A DNA stretch of 34,895 bases from an uncultured Flavobacterium sp. (GTDB lineage: Bacteria > Bacteroidota > Bacteroidia > Flavobacteriales > Flavobacteriaceae): NCBI RefSeq assembly GCF_946220915.1, contig NZ_CAMIHH010000024.1:1-34895 (forward strand), in the 5' to 3' direction. Below the pieces are notes generated by a model that worked only from the letters and a program-made list of their open reading frames with translations, did not search any database and was not told the origin of the DNA. Below, in pieces: positions 25,235 to 33,527 of this stretch. The first letter of the stretch is position 1. Each line of letters opens with the position of its first letter. Made by a program: the position numbers and the translations under genes.

Positions 25235-25249
25235 TATCCATTACCTTTG
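25220..25249 (+). promoter_or_regulatory. Promoter of the pRiA4b ORF-3-like gene
   Basis: TTG (25220-25222), 19-base spacer, TACCTTTG (25242-25249), an exact TAnnTTTG match, 22 bases before the ATG at 25272. The -33 element lies inside the second copy of the direct repeat. Confidence 0.75.
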
Positions 25250-25271
25250 GCTCTTCTAAAAACAGAAAGTT

Positions 25272-25817
25272 ATGGTTTATAAATTTAGGGTAATACTGGA
25301 CACGGAAGAAGATATTTTCAGGGATATTGCCATCCTTGATGAAGATTCGCTCGAAGACCTGCACAACGCCATTGTGAACGCATTTGGCTTCGACGGGCTG
25401 GAGATCGCTTCCTTCTACACGTGTGATGATGAATGGACTCAGGATGAAGAGATTCCGCTGTTTGACACCGGCGATACGCCCGGCGAACAAAAAACCATGG
25501 CCGACTATGTATTGGGCAGCACACTGAACGAAGAAAACAACAAGATCATCTACGTGTACGACTTCCTGAACATGTGGACATTTTTCGTAGAGCTTGCCGC
25601 AATTGAGGAACCTGAAACCGGTGTTGCATACCCCGACCTGCTTTTTGCACATGGCGAAATGCCTGCCAATGCGCCTGATATGGCTTTTGGCGCTGATGGA
25701 TCGGAAGATGATTTGTATGGTGAATTTGACGACGATTATGATGAGGAGGACCTCGATATGTTTGACGATGATTACAATGTAGGAGGCAGCGATTTTGATG
25801 ATTCCAACTGGAATTAA
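25272..25817 (+). CDS. pRiA4b ORF-3-like (IS1096 TnpR-passenger family) protein
   Basis: 181 residues, cytosolic. The first ~130 residues fit the pRiA4b ORF-3-like fold: YKFRVILDTEEDIFRDI, a helix with LEDLHNAIVNAFGFD, FYTCDDEW, and YVYDFLNMWTFFVELAAI, the last being the classic YxYDFGDxW-type segment. From about residue 140 the tail is extremely acidic (runs such as FDDDYDEEDLDMFDDDY). The family name comes from plasmid and insertion-sequence passengers, but no transposase is nearby, and similar stand-alone chromosomal genes are common in Bacteroidetes. Function unknown. It has its own promoter and is followed by an inverted repeat and the NdpA-like gene. Confidence 0.85.
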   Translation: MVYKFRVILDTEEDIFRDIAILDEDSLEDLHNAIVNAFGFDGLEIASFYTCDDEWTQDEEIPLFDTGDTPGEQKTMADYVLGSTLNEENNKIIYVYDFLNMWTFFVELAAIEEPETGVAYPDLLFAHGEMPANAPDMAFGADGSEDDLYGEFDDDYDEEDLDMFDDDYNVGGSDFDDSNWN

Positions 25818-25864
25818 GCCTGGGGGCTACCTTTAATTTCAGATTTCCAAAAACAATATAAGAG

Positions 25865-25931
25865 GCTGAGGTTCTCAGGGGTTAATTGGTAGATACTAAA
25901 ACCTGAGAACCTCAGCTACTAAGTAACTTAG
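25865..25931. repeat. 15-bp inverted repeat plus palindrome in a spacer
   Basis: GCTGAGGTTCTCAGG (25865-25879) and CCTGAGAACCTCAGC (25902-25916) pair perfectly with a 22-base loop. CTAAGT-A-ACTTAG (25919-25931) is a second short palindrome directly after. There is no T tract, so it is not a standard terminator. It lies 17 bases before the next start codon. Confidence 0.8.
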
Positions 25932-25948
25932 CACACTTTTTTCAAAAA

Positions 25949-27007
25949 ATGATCAACCTTTTCAACACACACATCGAGAGCCTTTCGGTACACCGCGTAG
26001 GCAACAAGAGCCGCAATGAGGCCCTGTTTTTATCCGAACAGCCTTATGGGCTAAATGACGAGATCGTTCCGCTGTTAAAAGAATATTTTTTCAAGCCCTT
26101 TCGTGATAAGGAAGAGAATTATTTTCAGTTTGCCCACGATGTGCATTTGGACTACAACGACATGTACAATTTCGCTACGGAGGTTTTTGCCAATCCCGGC
26201 TCGGTACACGATGTTTCAAAGAAAATTACAAAACACCTGTTTGAGCAGTCAAACCATCCGCACATAAAAAATGGCGAAGTGTATGTGGCTTATTTTACAC
26301 ACCTGACCATAGATAACAATCCCGTAGATGCCATTGGTATTTTTAAGAGCGAGATCAAGACCGACTTCCTACAGTTTGAAGAAAAGGGAAGCAACCTGGA
26401 GATCATGCTGCAGCAAGGCATTAACCTTAATAAGCTTGACAAAGGTTGCATCATCTTCAACTACAAAAAAGAAGAAGGCTACAAGATACTTACCATAGAC
26501 AGCAACCGCTATGACGCGCGCTACTGGCTGGAGCATTTCCTCTCGGTAGATGCGTTCCAGGACGAGAACTTTATTACCAAAAAATACCTGAAATTCTGCC
26601 AGGACTTCGCCAAAGATGTCGTGCTCCCTGCCGAAGACAAAAAGGAAGAGGTAATGTTCATGAACCGCTCAGTAAACTACTTTGCGAAAAATGACGACTT
26701 CGAGGAAACGAGCTTTCTTAACGAGGTGCTTGACAATCCCGACCTGATCCCGGAATTTAAGCATTATAAAGAAGAAAAGGCACCTAAGTACAGTATTGAG
26801 GATGTAACCACATTTCCCATTGCCAATGCCGCCGTAAGCGATGCCCGCAGGAAAATGAAGAACGTGATCAACCTCGACACCAACATCCAGATCAAGCTCG
26901 ATTTCATCAACCCCGAAAGCGCCGAGAAATTTGTGGAAAAGGGCTGGGATGAGGAAAAGCAGATGTACTATTACCTTGTATATTTTAATAAAGAGCAGAA
27001 CGGTTAA
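25949..27007 (+). CDS. Nucleoid-associated protein (NdpA/YejK-like, 37-kDa family)
   Basis: 352 residues, no signal peptide. The layout matches the NdpA family: an N-terminal segment starting with INLFNTHIESLSVHRVGNKS, a middle with VYVAYFTHLTIDNNPVDAIGIFKSE, and DARYWLEHFLSVDAFQDENF near residue 190. A C-terminal part with many charged helices follows, ending DFINPESAEKFVEKGWDEEK. E. coli YejK binds the nucleoid and interacts with topoisomerase IV; a similar DNA-associated role is inferred only from the family. I see no clear TAnnTTTG directly upstream; the spacer is filled by an inverted repeat. Confidence 0.85.
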   Translation: MINLFNTHIESLSVHRVGNKSRNEALFLSEQPYGLNDEIVPLLKEYFFKPFRDKEENYFQFAHDVHLDYNDMYNFATEVFANPGSVHDVSKKITKHLFEQSNHPHIKNGEVYVAYFTHLTIDNNPVDAIGIFKSEIKTDFLQFEEKGSNLEIMLQQGINLNKLDKGCIIFNYKKEEGYKILTIDSNRYDARYWLEHFLSVDAFQDENFITKKYLKFCQDFAKDVVLPAEDKKEEVMFMNRSVNYFAKNDDFEETSFLNEVLDNPDLIPEFKHYKEEKAPKYSIEDVTTFPIANAAVSDARRKMKNVINLDTNIQIKLDFINPESAEKFVEKGWDEEKQMYYYLVYFNKEQNG

Positions 27008-27017
27008 TTTGTCATTC

Positions 27018-27093
27018 GTTGATTTGTGTATTTGTTGATTTGTTTTTTTTATTATTGCAGCGATCAAACGCATAAACAAATACACAAATCAAC
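27018..27093. repeat. 19-bp inverted repeat in an AT-rich spacer
   Basis: GTTGATTTGTGTATTTGTT (27018-27036) is repeated as its exact complement at 27075-27093, and pairing extends three more bases with one mismatch. The 38-base gap contains a run of eight T. It may act as a weak terminator for the NdpA-like gene, but the stem is A/T-rich and resembles other spacer repeats nearby. Confidence 0.8.
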
Positions 27094-27215
27094 AAATAAA
27101 CTTTTAGCCATATCTTGTTGTTAAATCATTCGTAAAACGGAAGCATGAACATTATTTTAGGTTTTTGTTAGGTTTATATTTCCTAAATTTCACGAATAAT
27201 TTCGCTTCTACAGGA

Positions 27216-29075
27216 ATGGCCCTAAAATTTAATCTGCTGCTGTTATTGGCACTCATTACCACTGCCCAAATGGCGGCGCAGGTTCCTGTACAAAAAGACA
27301 CCGTAAAGGAGAAACGCGACCAGATGTACAAAAAGCTGGAAGACTTCTCGAAACGAAAAAAATTCACAAAGTTCGTCCACAAGCTCATTTTCAGGCCGGT
27401 AAAAAAACAACAGCCCTCGCAGCGCCGCAGGAAGACTAAGAGCAAAACCCCCGAAATGACGACCAATTATTCTCAGTTTGAGGGAAAAATTGTGAGAAAG
27501 ATCAATGTGGAAACCCTCGACCCTTTTGGCTATTCCATTAATGATACTACCCAAAAGCCCGAGGCCTGGCTGGAGAAATTTGGCAACGGCATACACCTCA
27601 AGACTAAGGTACTTACCGTAAAAAACCTGCTCCTGTTTAAGCGCAATGAACCGATGGACTCACTGCTTGTGCAGGAATCCGAACGTTTGATACGGAGCCA
27701 GCGTTACATACGGCGGGTAGCGATACGGCCGGTCCCGGTGCCTGGCAGCAGGGATTCGGTAGATGTTGACATTCGTGTGCTGGATTCGTGGAGCCTGATC
27801 CCAAACGGATCGGCTTCAAGCTCGGGCACTTCCCTGGAGCTTACAGAAAGGAATTTTTTCGGGCTTGGCCATGAGTTTCGCAACGAGTTTGACAAGCGCT
27901 TCAATACCGGGCAAACCGGCTACCTTGCACGGTATACCATACCGAACATTATGAATACCTACATAAATACCACGGTTAACTACCAGATATGGAAAAGCCA
28001 TAACTCACTCAAAAGCATTGGCGTGCAGCGCAACTTCTTTTCAGCCTATACCAAATGGGCCGGCGGGGTGTACTTTGAGTCGCGGCTGGTTCGCGATTCA
28101 CTGCCTAATGCGGATAAAGTGTGGTCGATGCAAAATTTTAAATCGGATGCGCAGGATTACTGGGCGGGTTATTCGTGGAAGATATATAAAGGCGACAGCG
28201 AGGAAGAGCGTACCACACGGCTTGTTACCACGGGCCGTTTTTATAATCAAAACTTCAAGGAACATCCCACCGTGGAATTTGATTCGGTAGGCTACTATTC
28301 TGATGAAAAGCTATACCTGGCCAGCGTAGGTATAACTTCGCGAAAGTTCGTGCAGGACAAATTTCTTTTTAATTATGACATTGTAGAGGATATACCGATA
28401 GGAAAGGTATATTCATTCACGGCAGGCATGCAGGACAAAAACTGGGAACGCCGGCTGTACCTTGGCGGCCGCTATGCTTTTGGTAACTATTATGACTGGG
28501 GGTTCCTGAGCGCCAATGTAGAGGTGGGTTCGTTCTTTTACCAAAAACGTACCGACCAGACCACCCTGCGGATAGAAGGGCTATATTTTACAGACATTAA
28601 GGATTGGGGCGAATGGCAGTTCCGGCACTTTATCAAGCCGGTGCTGGTATTTGGCGACAACCGTTTCCCTATTATTACCGACCAGCTGAACCTTAATGGC
28701 GAAAACGGCATCATGGGCTTTAACAGCCGCACGCTCCTCGGCACAAAAAAGGTACTGCTCACTCTACAGACCCAAAGCTATTCTCCGTGGAACATATTTG
28801 GCTTCCGCCTCAATCCGTTTGCGAATGTAACGCTTGGCGTTATAGGCGATGAGCAGCATAAGCTCTATGAAAGCAAAATTTACACCAAACTGGGCCTTGG
28901 CCTTCTTATTTATAATGACTACCTGGTATTTAACAGCTTTCAGATTTCCTTTGCCTATTACCCAAGCATACCCGGCGAAGGCGAAAGCCTGTTTAAGAGC
29001 AACACGTTTAAAAACACCGATATTGCCCTGCCAGACTTCCAGGTGGGCAAGCCGGTAGTCGTTCCGTATGAATAA
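27216..29075 (+). CDS. Omp85/BamA-like outer-membrane protein
   Basis: 619 residues from ATG 27216, which begins the signal peptide (MALKFNLLLLLALITTAQ); the longer frame from 27165 adds 17 residues without this character. After a basic Lys/Arg stretch (residues ~30-80) comes one POTRA-like domain (FEGKIVRKINVETLD ... LVQESERLIRSQRYIRRVAI ... VDVDIRVLDSWSL, ~90-195), then a barrel starting LELTERNFFGLGHEFRNEFD. The Omp85 loop-6 motif, usually V/L-RG-F/Y, reads GIMGFNSRTLLG near residue 498, with Met in place of the conserved Arg. The chain ends in a long C-terminal strand region. Likely surface-protein assembly or secretion, but no partner gene is adjacent. Confidence 0.85.
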   Translation: MALKFNLLLLLALITTAQMAAQVPVQKDTVKEKRDQMYKKLEDFSKRKKFTKFVHKLIFRPVKKQQPSQRRRKTKSKTPEMTTNYSQFEGKIVRKINVETLDPFGYSINDTTQKPEAWLEKFGNGIHLKTKVLTVKNLLLFKRNEPMDSLLVQESERLIRSQRYIRRVAIRPVPVPGSRDSVDVDIRVLDSWSLIPNGSASSSGTSLELTERNFFGLGHEFRNEFDKRFNTGQTGYLARYTIPNIMNTYINTTVNYQIWKSHNSLKSIGVQRNFFSAYTKWAGGVYFESRLVRDSLPNADKVWSMQNFKSDAQDYWAGYSWKIYKGDSEEERTTRLVTTGRFYNQNFKEHPTVEFDSVGYYSDEKLYLASVGITSRKFVQDKFLFNYDIVEDIPIGKVYSFTAGMQDKNWERRLYLGGRYAFGNYYDWGFLSANVEVGSFFYQKRTDQTTLRIEGLYFTDIKDWGEWQFRHFIKPVLVFGDNRFPIITDQLNLNGENGIMGFNSRTLLGTKKVLLTLQTQSYSPWNIFGFRLNPFANVTLGVIGDEQHKLYESKIYTKLGLGLLIYNDYLVFNSFQISFAYYPSIPGEGESLFKSNTFKNTDIALPDFQVGKPVVVPYE

Positions 29076-29175
29076 TTGTTTGGTTTAGGGAAGTGGCAAT
29101 GATGGCTTTCTATCATGTAAACTGATCCGTCAGCTAAGGGTGCTATATTATTAAACTTTTATCTTTTACACCCCG

Positions 29176-29228
29176 TCTATCATCTATCAGTCTATTCTCT
29201 ATTCGTCTATCATCTATTCTTCTATCAT
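29176..29228 (+). repeat. TCTATC/TCTATTC minisatellite-like tandem repeat
   Basis: Seven consecutive units, TCTATCA, TCTATCAG, TCTATTC, TCTATTCG, TCTATCA, TCTATTCT, TCTATCAT, alternate 7 and 8 bases and so give a 15-base period. Non-coding, in the 248-base spacer before the ABC transporter. No terminator hairpin or convincing promoter is seen in the remaining spacer; TACATTTC at 29260-29267 is a one-mismatch -7 candidate. Confidence 0.8.
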
Positions 29229-29323
29229 ACATCCATCTCTTTCCTACAAAATCTTTTTTTACATTTCCGGTAACAAAACATTTACGTTCTCGTCATACTT
29301 ATACAACCAATAAATCAATTGTT

Positions 29324-30229
29324 TTGGAAACCATTTTAACCATCACTAACCTCGATAAAAGGTTTGGCAAGGTACATGCTGTAAAAAATGTGTCCTTCGA
29401 AATTAAAAAAGGAAATGTTTATGGCATCCTTGGCCCAAACGGCAGCGGAAAATCGACTACCCTGGGCATCATACTGAATGTTGTGAACAAAACTTCAGGA
29501 AGCTATAGCTGGTTTGGCGGGAAGCTCGAAACCCACGAAGCGCTGAAAAAAGTAGGTGCCATAATAGAGCGCCCTAATTTTTACCCCTACATGAGCGCCT
29601 ACGAAAACCTGAAGCTGGTATGCCGGATCAAGGGAACGCCACTGGCAAAAATTGAGGAAAAGTTGCAGCTGGTAGGACTTTGGGAACGAAAGGACAGCAA
29701 ATTCAAAACCTTTTCTCTTGGGATGAAGCAGCGCCTCGCCATAGCCTCTGCCCTGCTGAACGACCCAGAAATACTCATACTTGATGAGCCTACCAATGGC
29801 CTCGACCCACAGGGTATCCGCCAGATACGCGACATTATAAGGCTCATTGCGTCGCAGGGCACTACGATACTCCTGGCATCGCATCTTTTGGACGAGGTTG
29901 AAAAAGTGTGTAGCCACGTAGTCGTGCTGCGCCATGGCGTAATGCTCTATTCAGGAACAGTGCACGGAATGATGAGCAACGATGGCTTCTTCGAACTACA
30001 GTCCGGCAACCACGAGGGTTTGCTGAAAGTGATGACTACCCACCCCGCAGTAGAAAGGATCGAAGACAGCGAAGGCAGGCTTACCGTTTTCCTTTCTGGC
30101 GCGCTTGAAGCAGCCGAGCTAAATGCATACCTGTTTTCTAACGGCATTACGCTGAGCCACCTTGTAAAAAGGACCTACAGCCTCGAAGAGCAATTCCTGC
30201 AACTTACCTCAAACCAAACCACAAAATAA
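29324..30229 (+). CDS. ABC transporter ATP-binding protein
   Basis: 301 residues. Walker A GPNGSGKST near residue 39, Q-loop region, ABC signature TFSLGMKQRLAIASALL, Walker B ILILDEPTNGLDPQG, and the H-switch in LLASHLLDEVEK are all intact. The C-terminal ~80 residues form the extra domain usual in DrrA/NatA/bacitracin-type exporters. The start appears to be TTG at 29324 (reading METILTITNLDKRFG); no ATG lies nearby and the N-terminus is complete, so a TTG start is preferred. The permease follows after 7 bases. Substrate unknown. Confidence 0.93.
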   Translation: METILTITNLDKRFGKVHAVKNVSFEIKKGNVYGILGPNGSGKSTTLGIILNVVNKTSGSYSWFGGKLETHEALKKVGAIIERPNFYPYMSAYENLKLVCRIKGTPLAKIEEKLQLVGLWERKDSKFKTFSLGMKQRLAIASALLNDPEILILDEPTNGLDPQGIRQIRDIIRLIASQGTTILLASHLLDEVEKVCSHVVVLRHGVMLYSGTVHGMMSNDGFFELQSGNHEGLLKVMTTHPAVERIEDSEGRLTVFLSGALEAAELNAYLFSNGITLSHLVKRTYSLEEQFLQLTSNQTTK

Positions 30230-30236
30230 CCAGATC

Positions 30237-31073
30237 ATGAAACGCCTTTTATCTATAGAGTTCCACAAGCTTTGGAACAACCGCGCCAGCAGGGTACTCA
30301 TACTCTCCTACTTTATACTTTTATCGTTCATAGCCCTTATCGCCTCCATTAAATTCACGCTTTTCGGGGTAGAATTCCGCGTAGCCGACCAGGGTGTTTT
30401 TAACTTCCCCTACATATGGCACCTCAACACGTTCATAGCTGCATCGGGTAAAATGTTCCTGGCCGTGGTAATCGTTTCCATGATGGCCAATGAGTACACC
30501 TACGGGACATTAAAGCAAAACCTCATCGACGGCCTGAGCAAGGAGGAGTTCATTAAGTCAAAGTTCCTTATGGTATTCGCTTTTTCAGCAGCTTCCACAC
30601 TATTCATATTCCTGCTTTCGCTTATATTGGGTTACTGTTTTTCTTCTTATGATGAAACCTCGATAGTATTTAGCGAGTTGGAATATATCGCCGGTTTTTT
30701 CCTCAAGCTGATGGCTTTCTTTTCCTTCTGCCTTTTTGTAGGCATCCTCATAAAACGTTCAGCATTTGCATTAGGGTTCATTGCCGTATGGTACCTGGTC
30801 GAAAAAGTCATCCAGCTCATTGTAGGCAACATTACCGGAGAGTTCAGTACCCAGGAAAACTGGCTGCAGTTCCTTCCGCTGGAATCGATGAGCAATATAC
30901 TCTGGGAGCCCATCTCGAGGGCGGAAGCCTACAGGACCATTGAAAACCAGGTTTCCGGGAAGGATTTCATGAAGGATTACGGAATAAAATGGTATGAATA
31001 CATCGTAGTATCAGCCTGGGCGCTCTTCTTTATGTTAATGTCATACAGAATTTTGAAGAAGAGGGATTTATAG
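30237..31073 (+). CDS. ABC transporter permease (ABC-2 type)
   Basis: 278 residues with six membrane helices: residues ~18-38, 70-85, 105-135, 145-170, 175-195 and 255-272. MKRLLSIEFHKLWNNRASRV at the N-terminus and NEYTYGTLKQNLIDGLSKEEF after the second helix are typical of ABC-2 permeases that pair with a single ATPase. With the upstream gene it forms an ATP-driven exporter (or lipid/peptide transporter) of unknown substrate in the inner membrane. Its last codons contain the -33 element of the next gene's promoter. Confidence 0.9.
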   Translation: MKRLLSIEFHKLWNNRASRVLILSYFILLSFIALIASIKFTLFGVEFRVADQGVFNFPYIWHLNTFIAASGKMFLAVVIVSMMANEYTYGTLKQNLIDGLSKEEFIKSKFLMVFAFSAASTLFIFLLSLILGYCFSSYDETSIVFSELEYIAGFFLKLMAFFSFCLFVGILIKRSAFALGFIAVWYLVEKVIQLIVGNITGEFSTQENWLQFLPLESMSNILWEPISRAEAYRTIENQVSGKDFMKDYGIKWYEYIVVSAWALFFMLMSYRILKKRDL

Positions 31074-31081
31074 TATCTTTG
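31053..31081 (+). promoter_or_regulatory. Promoter of the T9SS protein at 31090, inside the permease 3' end
   Basis: TTG (31053-31055), 18-base spacer, TATCTTTG (31074-31081), an exact TAnnTTTG match. The -33 part is within the permease gene, whose stop is at 31071-31073. With a start site about 6 bases after the -7 element, the leader before ATG 31090 would be only a few bases long. Confidence 0.75.
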
Positions 31082-31089
31082 CCGATGCT

Positions 31090-33378
31090 ATGATGAAAGG
31101 GTTTGCATACTTTATTGCTTTATTTGGTGCCTTAGCGGCATCGGCACAAAACATTCAGGTAAACGACAATTATACCGCACAACAGCTGGCCGATGCGCTG
31201 GTAAGCAATTCCTGTGCGCAGGTGAGCAACGTGGTGGTAAACGGCTGGACAGGCGGCGCAGGTGGCCCAAGCTTCGGGTATTTTACTGCGGGCGCATCTT
31301 CTTTCCCATTTGCCAATGGCATTGTGCTGAGCACAGGGTTTGCAGCATCTGCCCCTGGCCCCAACAATTCCCTCCTGAGCGAAGGCAACACTTCATGGGG
31401 AGGTGACCAGGACCTTGAAGAAGCGCTAAATGTAAGCGGCACCATTAATGCTACAGTGCTGGAATTTGACTTTACACCTTTTACAAGCCATATCAGCTTT
31501 GAGTACATTTTTGCTTCAGAGCAATATCTTACCAGCATCAACTCGCCCAACCAGTGCAATTACACCGATGGTTTTGCTTTTTTGCTGAAAAAGGCCAATA
31601 GCGCCGACACGTATACCAATCTCGCTGTAGTACCGGGAACCGAAATTCCTGTAAGGGTAAATACCGTGCGCGGCACAGGTGTGTGCCCTGCGGCCAATGA
31701 GCAGTATTTTGATGCCTTTAACCCGGCCAACGCACCTATCAACTTTAATGGGCAGACGGTTATCCTTACCGCAGAATCGGATGTAGAGGCCGGTCAGACT
31801 TACCATATCAAGCTGGTCATTGCCGACCAGGGTAACAACCTGTATGACTCAGCCATATTCCTGGGCGGAGGCAGCTTTAATACTACGCTGGATATTGGCC
31901 CCGACAGGCTAATAGCAACTAATAACCCGCTGTGCCATGAGGAAACTCTGGAACTTGATGCCTCATACAATGGTGCTACAGGGTGGCAGTGGTTCCGGAA
32001 CAATGCGCCACTTAACGGCGAAACAAATGCTACTTACCTTGCCGATGAGGAAGGCGACTATACTGTAGAAGTCAGCTTTGGGCCAACCTGCGTGACTACC
32101 GGCGAAATAAAGCTGGAATATACAGCCCCGTTAATACTTGGCAATTACACCCTGCTGCAATGCGACGATAACAATGATGGCTTTACCACTTTTAACCTGG
32201 AGCAAGCTGGGCAGCTGGCCGTAAACGGTGATCCCAACCTTGAGGCTTCCGGCTATTTTTTATCGGGCGACGGCACCAACCCCATAAGTAATTACAATGC
32301 ATTCCAGAATACGGCTGTAAACCAGGTAATATACGTAGGATTGCGCAACCGTTTCAATTGTTCCGGTATTGCTTCAGTAACGCTTTCGGTTTCAAACAAT
32401 ACGGTAACCGACCCGGCACCGCTGGAGGAATGCGATACCGACGGCACAGACGACGGCATTTTCAATTTTGACCTGACCACCACAGCGGCCGAAATACTGG
32501 CAACACTACCCCCGGGGTTGCAGGTAAAGTTTTACCCTACTTATAATGATGCCCTTACATTTGCCAACCCGGTTACCGATCCTTCAAATTTTGCCAATAC
32601 CACTGCCGGGACCCAGGTAATTTATGCACGCATCAACAGTGGCAGTGACTGCTACGGCATTGCCGAAGTTAATCTCATAGTCCATGCTTTTGGAGATGGG
32701 TTTGATGACGAAAAGGTAATATTGTGCGATGATGATGCCAGCATAACACTGGATCCCGGCGCTTACAGTTCCTACACCTGGGATACCGACCCCGTGCAAA
32801 CCACACGCAGCATTACTGTTGATGCGCCCGGAAATTATACCGTGACGGCAACCAATGCATTTGGGTGCGAGGGCAGTAAAACATTTACCGTTATTCCGTC
32901 AGGGCGTGCCACGGGAGCCACTTTTGAAATAAAAGAATTTACCGGCAATAACAACAGCATTACAATACAGCCTGAAGGCATTGGCACTTACGAATATTCC
33001 ATTAATGGCATCGACTGGCAGGAAAGCCCGGTTTTCACTCGTTTGCCACAGGGGGAATACCTTGTATTCATACGTGATGCAAATGGATGCGGCCCGATGT
33101 ATACCGACAATGTCTTTATTTTGGATTATCCGCTTTTCTTTACGCCTAATGGCGATGGCATTAACGATACCTGGAGGATACCTTACAGCACACAGCGCCC
33201 GGGAATATTTGTAACGGTATTTGACCGCTACGGCAAAATCATTACCGGATTTAAAGGCAATGAACAGGGATGGGACGGCACCTATAATGGCACTCCCCTG
33301 CCTGCCACCGATTACTGGTTTGTAATAGAGCTGGAAAACGGAAAAAGAGTCAGAGGCCATTTTGCAATGCTGAGGTAA
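31090..33378 (+). CDS. T9SS type B surface protein with choice-of-anchor L domain
   Basis: 762 residues (ATG 31090, or the next ATG at 31093). A signal peptide ends SAQ near residue 20. Residues ~22-265 form a choice-of-anchor L-type domain (LEFDFTPFTSHISFEYIFAS, CNYTDGFAFLL, IADQGNNLYDSAIFLGGGSF). An Ig-like repeat follows near 280-345, then two CDxxxDGxxxFxL modules near 358 and 452. A second Ig/PKD-like unit (SITLDPGAYSSYTWDTDP) and a SprB-like repeat (~620-680) come next. The last ~80 residues are a complete type B sorting domain: FFTPNGDGINDTWRI, VTVFDRYGKII, GWDGTYNGTPLPATDYW and a basic end. Exported by Sec then T9SS to the cell surface; probable adhesin. Confidence 0.93.
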   Translation: MMKGFAYFIALFGALAASAQNIQVNDNYTAQQLADALVSNSCAQVSNVVVNGWTGGAGGPSFGYFTAGASSFPFANGIVLSTGFAASAPGPNNSLLSEGNTSWGGDQDLEEALNVSGTINATVLEFDFTPFTSHISFEYIFASEQYLTSINSPNQCNYTDGFAFLLKKANSADTYTNLAVVPGTEIPVRVNTVRGTGVCPAANEQYFDAFNPANAPINFNGQTVILTAESDVEAGQTYHIKLVIADQGNNLYDSAIFLGGGSFNTTLDIGPDRLIATNNPLCHEETLELDASYNGATGWQWFRNNAPLNGETNATYLADEEGDYTVEVSFGPTCVTTGEIKLEYTAPLILGNYTLLQCDDNNDGFTTFNLEQAGQLAVNGDPNLEASGYFLSGDGTNPISNYNAFQNTAVNQVIYVGLRNRFNCSGIASVTLSVSNNTVTDPAPLEECDTDGTDDGIFNFDLTTTAAEILATLPPGLQVKFYPTYNDALTFANPVTDPSNFANTTAGTQVIYARINSGSDCYGIAEVNLIVHAFGDGFDDEKVILCDDDASITLDPGAYSSYTWDTDPVQTTRSITVDAPGNYTVTATNAFGCEGSKTFTVIPSGRATGATFEIKEFTGNNNSITIQPEGIGTYEYSINGIDWQESPVFTRLPQGEYLVFIRDANGCGPMYTDNVFILDYPLFFTPNGDGINDTWRIPYSTQRPGIFVTVFDRYGKIITGFKGNEQGWDGTYNGTPLPATDYWFVIELENGKRVRGHFAMLR

Positions 33379-33495
33379 CGTAATCTAAATTTGCCGGAAG
33401 TAATTTTCCCATAAGGTGAAAAACTCGACAAATGTAGGAGGTTAATTAATAAATAGTGTTAATAAAAAAACGCTATCATTATGATTATAAGGCTA

Positions 33496-33527
33496 TGTAG
33501 GTTATATTTACAAAAATTTTACCTACA
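33496..33527 (+). promoter_or_regulatory. Inverted repeat around a -7-like element before the last gene
   Basis: TGTAGGT (33496-33502) and ACCTACA (33521-33527) form a perfect 7-bp inverted repeat that ends exactly at the ATG of 33528. TATATTTA (33503-33510), one mismatch from TAnnTTTG, lies inside. No TTG is found at the expected distance. Confidence 0.4.

Noticed and set aside
25272..25817. Insertion sequence, from the IS1096-passenger family name
   Set aside because: No transposase, terminal inverted repeats or target duplication found around it.
25865..25916. Rho-independent terminator
   Set aside because: No T tract follows either arm; kept as an inverted repeat.
25159..29228. CRISPR array
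   Set aside because: The spacer repeats differ from one another, are separated by genes, and lack regular repeat-spacer units or cas genes.
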